A stretch of DNA of 64,000 nucleotides. Source: Callipepla californica brunnescens. Its lineage: Eukaryota > Chordata > Aves > Galliformes > Odontophoridae. The notes under the pieces were generated by a model, which was not told the DNA's origin, did no database searches, and saw only the letters and a program-made list of their open reading frames with translations. Location of the stretch: contig JALIRH010000026.1 of assembly GCA_023055505.1 (NCBI GenBank), forward strand, positions 9,377,591 to 9,441,590. The letters run 5' to 3'. Numbering within the stretch: the first letter of the stretch is position 1; every line of letters starts with the position of its first letter. A program made the position numbers and the translations under genes. Below are positions 25,979 to 36,830 of this stretch, piece by piece.

Positions 25979-28900
25979 ACATGTTATCCATTTGCCACAA
26001 AATCTTCTGGCTACTGATGCAGTGTCTGAGTATGCAGCAAAGCCTGTGAGAGCCAAGTGCCAGACTGAGAAGAGAAAATGAGCAAGACAGCCAAGTTTTT
26101 CAACTGGCTGGGTCTGGAAACTTGTATCTCACAGAACAATCCTTGACCATAAGACTGAGTTCATGCTTTGATGGCAAACAAGCATGGTTTAAAAAACTAG
26201 AAAGAATCAGCATATCAGAACTGAAATCTTCTTGGCAGTGACAACTTCCCTATTTATATGAAGAATACAAGGGAGGGAGAGCTAAGGAGCCAGTGATGCC
26301 TATTCTCATTTTGTATTTGTGTGTAACTTCAGTTTGTGTCTCAACTTCTCTCTTTGTTTATTTTTAATTTTTTTTTTAATGCTTTATCCATCTGTAAATG
26401 TAATAAAACTGGTGAAATCTGAAGTCCTGCATAATTATAGAAGCTCTGTGTTGGATGCTGGGTCAGAAAACCACTGACCAGATATGAAAAGAGTAATTGG
26501 TATTATCTTCAGCATTAACAAGGGCACTTAAAACATCAGGTCTAATGACATATTGGTTCACACTGCAGGAGTGATGAATTTTACCAATCCTATAGAAGTC
26601 CAAATAATAATAATAAAAAAATCAGAATAGAATTGGTTTTAAGCTATAAAAATGGTCATCTTTACTGCACTAAGAAGTCACGTCTTTTTCCTCAAGTTCT
26701 TCAGTCTGTTGATGAACACCAAAGTAAGATATGCTGATGTTCATTACTAAAGATGTTAATTTCTGTAGAAATCATGTGTCCTTTACTCATAGTAGTGTTG
26801 ATCTCTGTTCTCTTCTCAAAATACCTGGGGGAGGGCGGGGAGAGGTGGACTAGGGGTTGCGTGTTTGTGTGTGATATCTAAAGCCATACTACAAAGTGTA
26901 TGAGATGGTGTATTATATCACTTGCTAGGAGAAAGTACTGCAAAATACTTCCTTGTAATTCCCACTTTTCACATACCTTTAGTTTTTCATAACATTTCCT
27001 CTCTAAAATAAAATTTATAACGATTTTCTTCCAACTGGAATGCTTTTTTTATATCTGAGAAAGTTTTTTTGTTTTTTTTTTTTTCGATAATTAGCCAAAC
27101 AAAGTACAAATATGAGCAATACTGTCTATGCAGTGTGGTTTCTTTGTTTTTAGTAAAGACATACAATGATTGTTTTCTTTTGAACCAGATTTGTTACTGT
27201 GTGAAATGATTTGATTTTTCCAATATAAATCCCAGATGTGGTAATTGCATTCTCTGAATCATATGAAAATTAAGATCAGTTATTTTCTTGCTTTGAAAGC
27301 TTTTCATAGTATTGAGACCGTTATCATATGACTACTTGGTGTGCTTTTTCTTGTTTAATTGGATCAAGCGTTGGTCTTAGATGTACCTGAAAAACTTTTG
27401 GAAGAGTTCTGTCATTATTTGGATTGCATGAATAAATTAATCTGTTAGTTTTTCTCTGGGACTGACTTCAGAGTAAGCAAGACAAGCAAAGGTTACTGTT
27501 TCTTAAGTACAATGTGTTTGTTGTCAGTCTTAGGGGTCCTGTGCTGTTCTGTCAATGCGGAGCGTCTCTTGATCACTCTGAATCGTTCCCTCTAAATGGT
27601 GTTTAGTTTGTAAAGTCATTATTAATGGAGTTGGAAAGGATTTCAAGTGTTTGGGCAGTCATCCCTCCTGAGTCTTAAAACTTTTGTGTTAGGTAAAAAG
27701 AAAAAAACTAAATAAATAACTGGGATAGAAATCCAGTGGAATTTTCTTACAGTCAAAAGCCATTCTTGTTTTGTCTTCAGAAGCCAGAGAAGCCAGATTT
27801 CTTCCATGCCTATTTTTCTTTCTCAGAGGCTAATACCATCTTTTCTTCAGTATTTCTTCAAAGATTGGTTTTCTAGGTATTGTTTTCTTCACCTGTGTTT
27901 CCTGTTTGTATCTCCTCACCCCCAAAGACCATTTTATAATCCATTACTGGATGTTTTTTCTCCTAAAGTAAATATATAAAGTGTGCACTCCTGCACTCTC
28001 ATTGAGAGTGGTACGGAGAGTGAAATTACTGAGTCATGTCTTTTATGGGCTAAACACCAATTTATATATCACAGTATGATGTTTATCTTTCCCTGTAAAA
28101 ACAAAACCAAAACAAAAACAAGAGCTTACTTTTCATAAGTTCGTGATCCAATACAGTGTGCAAATAGTCTTCTGATAAAGCATTAACTAACATTTTTCAT
28201 TCTGTATTACAGGAAGCATTTTGCACCCACTGGGGCAATAGTCTTCTAAAAATTCATATGTTTATAATTATACAGAGCAATTAAAAGCTCATATGATGCT
28301 TCCACTTGCAACATTAGAGGCTCACTTTCAGTGCTTATCCTTCCTTGCTTATCATATTAAATTATGCAGTGTTTCTGTAGTGACTCGCATCCCAGACATA
28401 TTTTACAAGCATTAACTAGGAATGATTTTTTTTTTTTTTTTCATAGAAATTCCATGTCCTCAGGGAAAACATTTTCTTTATTTTGAGTGCAAACATGTCA
28501 AACAGTTTCCCATTTCCTGGCTAGCATTAGTTGGTGATCTATAAAGTATACCATTGTTTTTTATTCCCACTGAAGCTAACAAGATTAGGTTTAGAAAACA
28601 ATATTTCCTAGCTGCGAGGATCATACTTTTATTAGAGTTTTTCCAGCAGATTGTTGAAATAGATAGAGGCCTGTGTTTTTTAAATGGTTGTGTTTAACAA
28701 TACTGAGAAATATCTGATTTTTCAGAAACCACCTTCTGAATATTAACAAAGAAAATATGAAGGTAACCAAATAGAACCTTCTCAAAAAACAATTTTTCTT
28801 CAAACTGTGAACTATGGAGAATGTTCAGGAAGTAGTGGCTTGTTTGTTTTTCCCTAGGCTCTTTTAGTATCCAAGCATGAAGGGCCACCATAATGTCAGA

Positions 28901-29016
28901 GCTGTTGAGCAAAATGTCTTATATGGACTGGTCATCATCTAGGGAAAATCAAACTGATATTTTGTTAGAGAGATAAAAATGCCATCCTTATTTATGAAAT
29001 TTCACCCTCCACCCAC
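25979..29016. other. Unique non-coding DNA
   Basis: AT-rich with T-rich patches (26360, 27063) and a poly(T) run at 28426-28441. A short G-rich purine stretch lies at 26825-26850. A small inverted repeat 'cactctcattgagagtg' lies at 27994-28010. No gene was recognised. Confidence 0.5.
28426..28441. repeat. Poly(T) tract, 16 bases
   Basis: Uninterrupted T run. Confidence 0.9.
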
Positions 29017-29155
29017 GAAATTATAGAATGGCTCTAGTTGGAAGGGACCTGAAGGATCATCTACTATGGGCAGAGTTGCCACCCACTTAATCACGTTCCC
29101 CAAAACCTCACTTTGAATACCTTCCATGACAGGGCATCCACAATTTATAGTGCAC
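29017..29155 (-). mobile_element. CR1 LINE 3'-end fragment, antisense
   Basis: The plus strand reads 'gaaattatagaatggctcta', 'gttggaagggacctgaagga' and 'tcatctactatgggcagagt'. It then reads 'cttgcc'-like and 'aatcacgttccccaaaacct', the reverse complement of a CR1 3' end with the octamer, the 'ggaagggacct' block and the inner 'gcccaaa...ctc' region. It is clearly recognisable although truncated after about 140 bp. Confidence 0.88.
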
Positions 29156-32100
29156 CTGTTTTGCATCTGGTATTTTTCATCAGACTTTATCTACAGATGA
29201 TTTGGACTTTCAACAGATTGAGTATTACAAAATGCAAGAAATACTGAACCAGCATTGAAGTGTTACTTTTTTTCCTTGTCATTTTGCATTATTTCTAATG
29301 AAATCAGAGATGGAAGATCATCAACATGCTGCTGAGGCCTAGCTGTGGGTTCTTCAATAGTTAGCTGAGAACACTATTTCATATTGATAGTAAAATATTC
29401 TAGATGCAATCTTCAGAGTCATCACTACATTTCTTTAAGTGCATTTTCTTACAAATATAGTATGACTTCACACACTGAAAGGAATGCTGAATTGAATCAG
29501 TAGATTAAATTTTAATAATACTTGACCAAGAATTCGCCAGAGAGATATTTCTTGATCAGTGAGGTAAGCAACTTACATCCTAGTCTTTTATCTCATTTGG
29601 TAATCTGTGGTACAGACATCGCAAAGCTGTAATTTAAACTTAGAATGCAAGTTCTGATAGTATAAATCCAGCAAAATATAAGCGATGGAAAAAGCCGGCT
29701 TGTTCAGACTGCGTGTACCTGCCTCCATCCAAGTTTTCCCAAGGGATGTATTTTAACTTTCTCAGTTTTCTTGGTGTAATGTTTAATTCATGCTATAATA
29801 TTTACTATTGTCAATTATTTAACCATTACTATTCAATGCCATAAGTCCCACATGTAGTTGGAGTCTTCATTATAGCTGACCCCCTTCTTGTGGCTAGGTT
29901 GGATGCTGCTCTGTACTATTCACAGTCTACACAAATTAGGAAAAATGATAATTGAAAGCCTCTCTGGAAAGAATACATTGTTTTCCGGTGCCTCAGTCCA
30001 CAAGTACAAAATTTTTTCTCATGGTTATTCACCTAAAGTTGCAAGGGCACTAAGCTATTGTTTGCTCAAAGGCTATCAGGCAGTGTAACGCTGAAGAAGT
30101 AGTGAGAATGTAAATATTATACATTTCAAGTGTGACTGTGTACTATCACTTGCAGCTGATAATGCATACGTTAACTCTGAAAGATGCTTCATTGTCTACA
30201 TTGTAAAAGGAAGAAAAAATACATTTCTTTTTTGGTAATTGGCCTTTTCATATACTACATACTGTGACAAAATTACTCAAACAAGAACCCGTTGTTACAT
30301 CTTGAAGACTCACTACCAGAGATCTTCTTTTCTTGGGAAATCTTTGGAAAATTATCAAGGAGTTTCCAAATGTCAAAAGACACTTCATCTTATTGGCCTT
30401 AAATGTAAGTCAGCATTGAAACAAGGTATAACTAGTTGATTATCTTTGTACACTTGCAACTGTGGCCTTATATAGTGTTCTTTTTTTCCCAACAAAAGCA
30501 ACAATAACATTTTTGTATGTTAGATGAAAAGTTCACACTCTTTCAGGGATGATGTATAACGGAAGGATAAAATTGTAACTCCTGGTTGAACGCTGTTTAT
30601 TTCACAACATTCTGTAAGACTTGTTTTTAATACTAGACTTTTTAAAAATATGACTGCTCTAAAATATAGAGAAGTTCATGGCTTAAAATGAAGAAACAAA
30701 AAAGCAATGGGGAAAAAAAAAAAAAAGGGAAGAAACTTCAAAACCCCAAAAAACAAGAAATAAGCAATGAAGGAAAAATAGATCAGATACTTGTAAATTA
30801 TGTAGATATAATTAATAGTTATCTACATATGCACCATTCCAAATGAGGAAAAAAATGAAGTTATTTCAGTAGTTGCATGTGGTAGTCAAATGCTTGATTT
30901 TTTTGCATTCTAATTTCAATGAGTATGTCACTTAAGCTGTTACAAGCACTTTTTATCTCCTGTACACCATAAGTGAACTGAAAAAAAATTTTTTTTCTGT
31001 TCTAGAATAGGCTTTTTGAGTTACTGTGGTCATAGCTGCATGCGATATTCATTATGTGGCTACACCAGTGATTTGCAGAATCATATGAAAATAATTTGTT
31101 GCACTGCTTCTTCCTGACCTAAGAATATATTGGGCTGATTTATCCTGTGAGCTTTTCACAATTCTTTGTTCAGGGAGGTTTCATCTAACATTTAATAGGA
31201 AGTTATGAAACTTTTCCCCAAGCATTTTCCCACGATTTACTAAAATACATGGAATTTCATGTCCACTCTCACCTGAAAGGCTGGAGCAGAAAAAAGGGCT
31301 TGACTATGCAAAAGTATTTGTAGAACATTACTAAATAGTCCATTTCTCTCTTAAGCTGAGCTTAATTATCTTAAAAATGAAGATATGCTGAAATAAGGAG
31401 TGGAAATTTATAACAGATTTTTATATTGGAGTGCAGTTGATGTGTACAGCAGAGATCCAAGTGCCAGATACCCTGAAAGAGTCAGAATTTGCTAAAACAC
31501 TTTGAAATAAATTGTATTTTCTCCTAATGTCCAGAAAACAAAGGTGACCTACTAAGGTGGAGAAAATAATTAAAAGAGCAATTACTTCAGGCTTGATTTT
31601 AACAGATAGCCAAGGTAGAGCTGAGTCTAAAAGAAAATAGTTAAGATGAAAGCATTCGGAAACAGAGTGCTTCAAAGAATGACTTGGACCACCAACTACC
31701 ATCTCTGAATAGAAAAAGAGGGAATGATTATCAGTGGCAATGAGTTTTGAATGGTAAGCATTGACAAGCTGATAAAATAATTATGTAGAAAAAATTATTT
31801 AGGGAATTAAGGTCTTGGGGAAGGTTCTTTCTCAAACAGGTAATATAAGAAGTATAATGCAAAATGATTTTGATAGAAAAGATGGGAAGATTATTAAAAG
31901 GCAAAAATAAAATATAGTTATTTTTCATTTAAAAAGCTGTGATTAAACTGTAAGCGATAGTGACTCAGTCTTTATTAGAAAGCATATAAAATGTAAGTAG
32001 GGACAAAAACATAGGAATAAAATTAAAAAGACGTAAAAAGTGTCAGTGACTAAAAGGCAGTAAAAATATTATATTTGCCATTTTATGAAACCAAGGAAAA

Positions 32101-32309
32101 CAGTAAATCCATCTTTTAGATGGATTTACAAAGATAAAATAATGGAAAACATAACAAGCTTAAATGCTTCATTTTCTGCTGTTTTTCAGGCCTTTTTAAA
32201 AAAATCAAACAAACAACAACAAAACCAACAATAAACATTTAAAATGATTTAATACAATTAAAATAGAATGAGAACACAGGCCAGAATAGGAGAAGAATAA
32301 GTCAAAAAA
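29156..32309. other. Unique non-coding DNA, upstream part possibly old repeat
   Basis: No gene was recognised. An A-rich run lies at 30712-30726. A perfect 12-bp-arm hairpin lies at 32103-32129, listed separately. The stretch 31420-32300 is purine-rich on the plus strand and leads straight into the ancient CR1 at about 32310. It may be further eroded CR1 sequence, but I could not align it. Confidence 0.45.
32103..32129. repeat. Perfect inverted repeat (12-bp arms, 3-base loop)
   Basis: Arms 'gtaaatccatct' and 'agatggatttac' are exactly complementary around 'ttt'. The stem is too short for a microRNA precursor. Confidence 0.95.
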
Positions 32310-33350
32310 TATTTATCCCAACTTGCTGTATTTAAGTCAGCTAGGTCTGATGAGGTTTACCTGCAATCCCTAAGGAACTCACTGAATCAATGGCTCAGAA
32401 ACCAGCACTGTTTATCATGGAGATCTCATGGAGAATGGTTTGGCCCCAGAGGGCTGAAGGAGGGCAAACATAGTAATTAATCTTTTAGAAGAGGAAAAGC
32501 GAGCGTGACTGATCTAACATCATTTCTTTCCTAACTCAGGAGCTGAAAAGAGGCTAGAACAAATTAACAGAGAAAGGGGTTTTAGGGACATAGAAAATGA
32601 AAATAATCCAATATAGTTTTACAAAGAAAAGATTACATCAAACCAATCTGATTTCTCTTTATGTAGGAAAGTTTGCGCAGCACGTATGACAGGGTTTTCT
32701 TTGATAGCCTTGCGCGTGATTTTTCTAAAAAGGAAATGGGAAATAATGCAAATGCAAGATGATTGTAAGATAATTACACCTTATTAGTAGCCCTGTTTAC
32801 AGTAATCATCAGTAGTTCTCTGTCATTTGATTATGAAACAGGGATCACAGTCCCAAAGGATACAAAATCCTATTGTTATACATTCTAGGAATGGTCTGAG
32901 ATCAGCAAGATGAAATTGAATAAGAGAAAATATGAAAGGTTTATTTATATTCCTACTTAGGAGTGAAAAAGTCTGATTCAAGACTGGGAAATAGGGAATA
33001 GCTGCGTAGAAAGTTGTATGATGGAAAATCATCTGGGACCTGGTGATGAAAAGGTAATAATGGGCCACAATCTCCATGATAAGATAATGGGGTAATGAGG
33101 AGTGGTGGGTGGAGCAATTAAGCATATTATGGATACAATTAAAGATCAAGGCTGTAAATCATTATTTCGTTCTGCTCATCAGTAGTAAAATATCTCACAC
33201 AGGGTTCTCTGTTTATAAGAAGATAAGTTAAGAAGAGTAAAAAAAAATTAAGTTTTTGGGATGAAACATGTAATACTCCTCTATGAAGAAGTGTGCAAAT
33301 TTGTATGTGTGGAATGAGCTGTTTTAGCCAAATAGGAAATTCTGCTGAAG
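32310..33350 (+). mobile_element. Ancient CR1 LINE (ORF2 and 3' portion), heavily decayed
   Basis: This sense-strand block follows the order of the CR1 type widespread in turtles and crocodilians rather than the young avian type. Near 32340-32480 it has 'aagtcagctaggtctgatga' and 'gggctgaaggagggcaaaca'. These correspond to the ORF2 region preceding the reverse-transcriptase 'RANVIPIFKKGK' block. Near 32640 is 'cagg'/'aaaccaatctgatttc' (compare 'caaaccaacctcatttc'). Near 32905 is 'cagcaagatgaaattgaata', giving the 'KMKFN' block. Near 33000-33080 are 'aatagctgcgtagaaagttg' and 'taataatgggccacaatctc', matching the '(L)G...DLG..VVDHK' region. The 'FDTV' catalytic area is deleted or unrecognisable, and indels break every frame. 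A 3' UTR trace may reach 33350. The 108-codon minus frame at 32823-33149 is a shadow. Confidence 0.75.
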
Positions 33351-35172
33351 CATATGGGGAAAACGTGTAATTTAGAGAAATTAGATGAGGAGTCTTTTTG
33401 GTGAGGTAAGAACTAAATGAGGGTTTGAGTTCTTTCTGGTAGAAACAGGAATTAGAACAGGTAAAACAGATACAGTATCGTCTGAGATTTTAGTGAGGGA
33501 TATAGATGAGGTGAGGTTTAAAGATACATTCCAGAAGTATCTTTCTTTGTTTCTCATTTCTCTGTCTAGAAAATAAGACAGAGAATATAATCTAGCAGTA
33601 TGTTCTTCTGAGAGTAATGCATTTTTCATTCCTAGTCACTGATAAAGCAAGCTGATCCTTGAGCAGAGATTGTTGTATCAGGAATTTGCAATTTGCACAG
33701 GAGCATGTAGCTGGTGAGAGCCTTTGCTCTCCAGGTGGATTTCTTTTTGTTTTTGTTTTTTTGTTTTAACAGCTTGTGGTTAGTACTCCCTATTTTAATA
33801 GCACCTGGGCAGTTCCTACAGGCAGAGCTTACAGGGATCTTAGCTTCAGCCCATTCTCTTCTGTAAGGGTGTGTCTGTAGTTTTAAGCTGCGTTATTCAT
33901 CTGAAGGATTGCACAGGAGATGCAGGAGAAGAAAATCATAAGCAGTTAGTTTTAAGTTCAGATGAACTATGGCTTTTGTATTAAGATAATCTCCTTTTGT
34001 AATGTATTGTCCTCTGTACCAACCGTGGAGGCAAAATTTGAACACATTCCCAAGGAGGAGAAACCAGCACTTTTCCAATTATTTATGGAACAGCATATTT
34101 TTCTAATTTGCACTTGTATTTTAAAGTTCCCTCTATTCTTCTTTTTACATTGTATTTCAATTTTTTAGTCTTCACAGAGGGGCAGTGGGGAGTAGCAAGG
34201 ATCTCTGTTTATCAAGCTAGAAAGCAGCCTTTTGCTGATGTCTGATGTCATGTATAGCCATGTTTTCCCTGCAAAGATACGCAACACTTACTCTTAGATC
34301 CTGAGTAGGGAAGAAACTAGGCCTACTAAATGTTTGTGGAAAAAGGAAAAGGAACAGAAGATCTGTCATAGAAAGGATTTATGACAAACCAGAAATACAA
34401 GGTGAGCCCAAGACTAGAACCTAGGTTGCCAGGAAGTTAGGTCTTCATCGCTGTCATTCACTGACCAGTTTACCAGTGTATCATAGTGTTTATTGTGTCT
34501 CTCAGGAAACGTTTGAAGATTAGTATGCTGAAAAGGACGTTACGGTTAGGAAGTTTCAGTAAGAGAAGCTTTTGGGGGGCCTGCCAAGAAATCTTCATAA
34601 GCTTTTAAGTGCAACTGATCTAAAGAGGAATATTTGGAAACAGACAACATAGAAATTATATAGATTGGTTTTTTTTGATGCTACCTGAGAAATTTGTTTA
34701 CTTCTTATTTACACACACACACACACACAGATATATATATGTGTGTGTGTGAGTGTATGTCTATACACACACACACAAGGAGGGAGAGAGAAAAAGAGAA
34801 ATACACGTTAATGGTGCTTCAAAGGCGTTTTCCTGTGGAGAAAGATAGAGCATACAAAAAGAGCTTACAGATTCAATAAACAACTTGATTGAAAAGGTAG
34901 AAAATGTTATAGTAAATTCAAAAAACTAAAAAATATCAGGAAGGTTATTTCCTTTCTTTTTATTTCTTCTTCTTTTTAAAGAGCAGACTGTAATAGAAGT
35001 TTTTATGGGCCACATGAGTAATGTAAGGCTAATGTTGACTCCAGAACTCTTCACTCAGTCTTGGAAAATGGGAGTTGTGACAAATGGACAATATGTTGTT
35101 GCAAGGCATTAGGATAGCTTTAGGAGAACCTTAAAAAAGGGACAAAACATTCCTTTATCTGATAAGAAGGAA
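33351..35172. other. Non-coding DNA with a CA/TG microsatellite
   Basis: Beyond the microsatellite at 34711-34775, only short unsupported frames are present. A (TTTTTG)n-like run lies at about 33742-33765. Confidence 0.5.
34711..34775. repeat. Compound (CA)n-(TA)n-(TG)n-(CA)n microsatellite
   Basis: (CA)10 or so is followed by 'gatatatatatg', then (TG)n, a short spacer 'agtgtatgtctata', then (CA)n and a purine tail 'aaggagggagagagaaa'. The CA and TG blocks are mutually complementary, so the tract can fold on itself. It is also alternating purine-pyrimidine. A 61-codon plus-strand frame through it is an artefact. Confidence 0.95.
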
Positions 35173-35257
35173 GTTTCCCTGCCTGTTGCAGGGTGATTGG
35201 ATCTAGGTGGTCTTAAAGGTTCCTTCCAACTCAACCCACTCTATCGTTCTATGAATA
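35173..35257 (+). mobile_element. CR1 LINE 3'-end fragment
   Basis: 'tttccctgcctgttgcaggg', 'ttggatctaggtggtctta', 'aaggttccttccaactcaac' and 'ctctatcgttctatgaa' form an almost canonical CR1 3' terminus with two octamer-like units. Confidence 0.92.
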
Positions 35258-35407
35258 CAAATTTTTGTCATTGTTTGTGTTTTTAAATATCAGTTCAGTG
35301 GTTTGCAAGGATTGACCCCTATAAATTAGGTAAAGCTACTAGAGACATTTAAAAAAAAAAAATAACTGTGAAGACCAACAAAGTTGTGTTGCATTCTGGT
35401 TATTTTT

Positions 35408-35431
35408 AATGTCACGCATGCACGTGACATT
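35408..35431. repeat. Inverted repeat with CACGTG E-box core (9-bp arms)
   Basis: Arms 'aatgtcacg' and 'cgtgacatt' flank the loop 'catgca'. The right side contains CACGTG, the palindromic E-box sequence, and the centre is GCATGC. Two CpG sites sit in an otherwise CpG-poor area. Confidence 0.9.
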
Positions 35432-36130
35432 TTGGTGAATTAATTTGTATTATCTGACCACTCATCCCAGTATTGTTTTCTGAAACATGACAAATGCTTA
35501 TTGTTTTTAAGAACAACCTTCTTTCCACCTGGGCATCCAATCAATCCTCTCCTGTTCTCTAGCAAGGACATGTTTTTTGTCCTGCAGTTAAACTGCACGT
35601 TGTGAATTCTTCTATTTTTTGTCATAGATTTAAGCTGTGTTTAAGGCTGTGCTAACATTTAGTGTTAAGCAGTCACAGTGCAGTGTTGGATAGTTGTGAT
35701 ACCATTCATAACAGTGGATGCCTTTGTTATAATTCTTTCTCTGGTAAGTTGTTTATATTTAAATTGTTGCAGTAAAGATTGCTGATTTTTATTTTGCGCT
35801 TATGGTTATCAGTATTTCAAGAGAAATATTTTCCACTTGGCAGAGCATTTCCAAAGCAATGCTATAAGTTTGACAGTTGCATAGAAGATGAGTAGTGAGA
35901 TTGGCAGTCACTGTGCGGACAGGCTGACCTCAGGAGGCTGAAAAGCCGATAGCTATTTTAAAAGTTTTCAAAAGCTGCTTTTGCACTGAGGGAAGACTTC
36001 CTGAGTGTTTGTTTAAATAGATTTTCCAGTAGGAATAAACCTTTAATGCTTTTGAATGACTCCGAAGGTTTTCTCCTTTGGAGGACAGAATCCAAGATAG
36101 CTTTTGCTGGGAAACTCATTTTGAAGATTA

Positions 36131-36133
<3 letters not shown>

Positions 36134-36166
<33 letters not shown>
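36134..36166. repeat. Poly(T) tract, 33 bases
   Basis: Uninterrupted T homopolymer, the same length as the one at 17370-17402. Confidence 0.95.
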
Positions 36167-36167
<1 letters not shown>

Positions 36168-36757
36168 AGAAGTCAAAAGAAAGCTTTTACAACTAAAATG
36201 ACCACAGGGAATTTCCTAAGCTTTTGCTTTCGGTCAAGATAGGGCCCAGAACAATTGTTGCATAAATGAGTAAGAGATCTAGAGTATTAGTAACTCATGT
36301 GTGAGATTGGTAATTCTTCAAGTACTTATTATTATATTTACACAGGACCTATTTATTGCTAGAAAACCAACCAAAATAAGTAGAGACTTATAATATATAA
36401 ATAAAAATCTGCAATCAAACAAAACACAGCACGGTCCTGCTTCTGGGTGTTATTGGGCTGATATTGCACAGTTGTGATGTACGTGATGGAATATCCTTGG
36501 GGGGTGGAGGTAACACAATAAAAACAGATTCCTGTTCCTATAGGCAACGATTGTAGTGTCAATAACTTAATCATGAGGGTATTAGGAAGAAAAGTTTGAC
36601 TTAACATTCTGATTCCTTTTACATTATTAGGACAAAATTTTGGTTATATAGTGGAAACAAATTATCATTTGTCTTCTGAAACATAATAATGTTAGCCTTC
36701 TGAAAGACAGCACAGATGATAGGATAAACTGAACTTGAGTATGTAAAATATGATAGT

Positions 36758-36830
36758 GAAATTGTAGGATGGTTTGAGTAGGAATGCACCTTGCAGATCA
36801 TTTAATTCTAATCCTTCTTCCTTGGAGAGA
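36758..36830 (-). mobile_element. CR1 LINE 3'-end fragment, antisense, decayed
   Basis: 'gaaattgtaggatggtttga', 'gtaggaatgcaccttgcaga' and 'tcatttaattctaatcc' can be aligned with the complement of a CR1 3' end ('aatcatagaatggtttgggt', 'tggaagggacctctaaagat', 'catctaattccaacc'). Divergence is high but collinear. Confidence 0.65.

Larger units (their letters stand above)
35258..36757. other. Unique non-coding DNA with hairpin and poly(T)
   Basis: It holds the inverted repeat at 35408-35431 and the 33-base T tract at 36134-36166, both listed separately. No gene or transposon was recognised. Confidence 0.5.

Noticed and set aside
27615..27665. 'attaatggagttggaaagga' as a CR1 3' end
   Set aside because: Only a short partial resemblance to 'aatcattaaggttggaaaag'. 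Adjoining sequence does not follow the CR1 order.
30239..30439. 66-codon frame crossing a 'aaat|gtaagt' site
   Set aside because: The acceptor is poor, the frame simply reads through the donor, and no family is recognised.
32823..33149. 108-codon minus-strand frame
   Set aside because: It is antisense to the ancient CR1 and has no domain.
35681..35741. Short open interval before a 'ctg|gtaagt' donor
   Set aside because: The upstream acceptor lacks a pyrimidine tract and the 20-residue product is purely hydrophobic.
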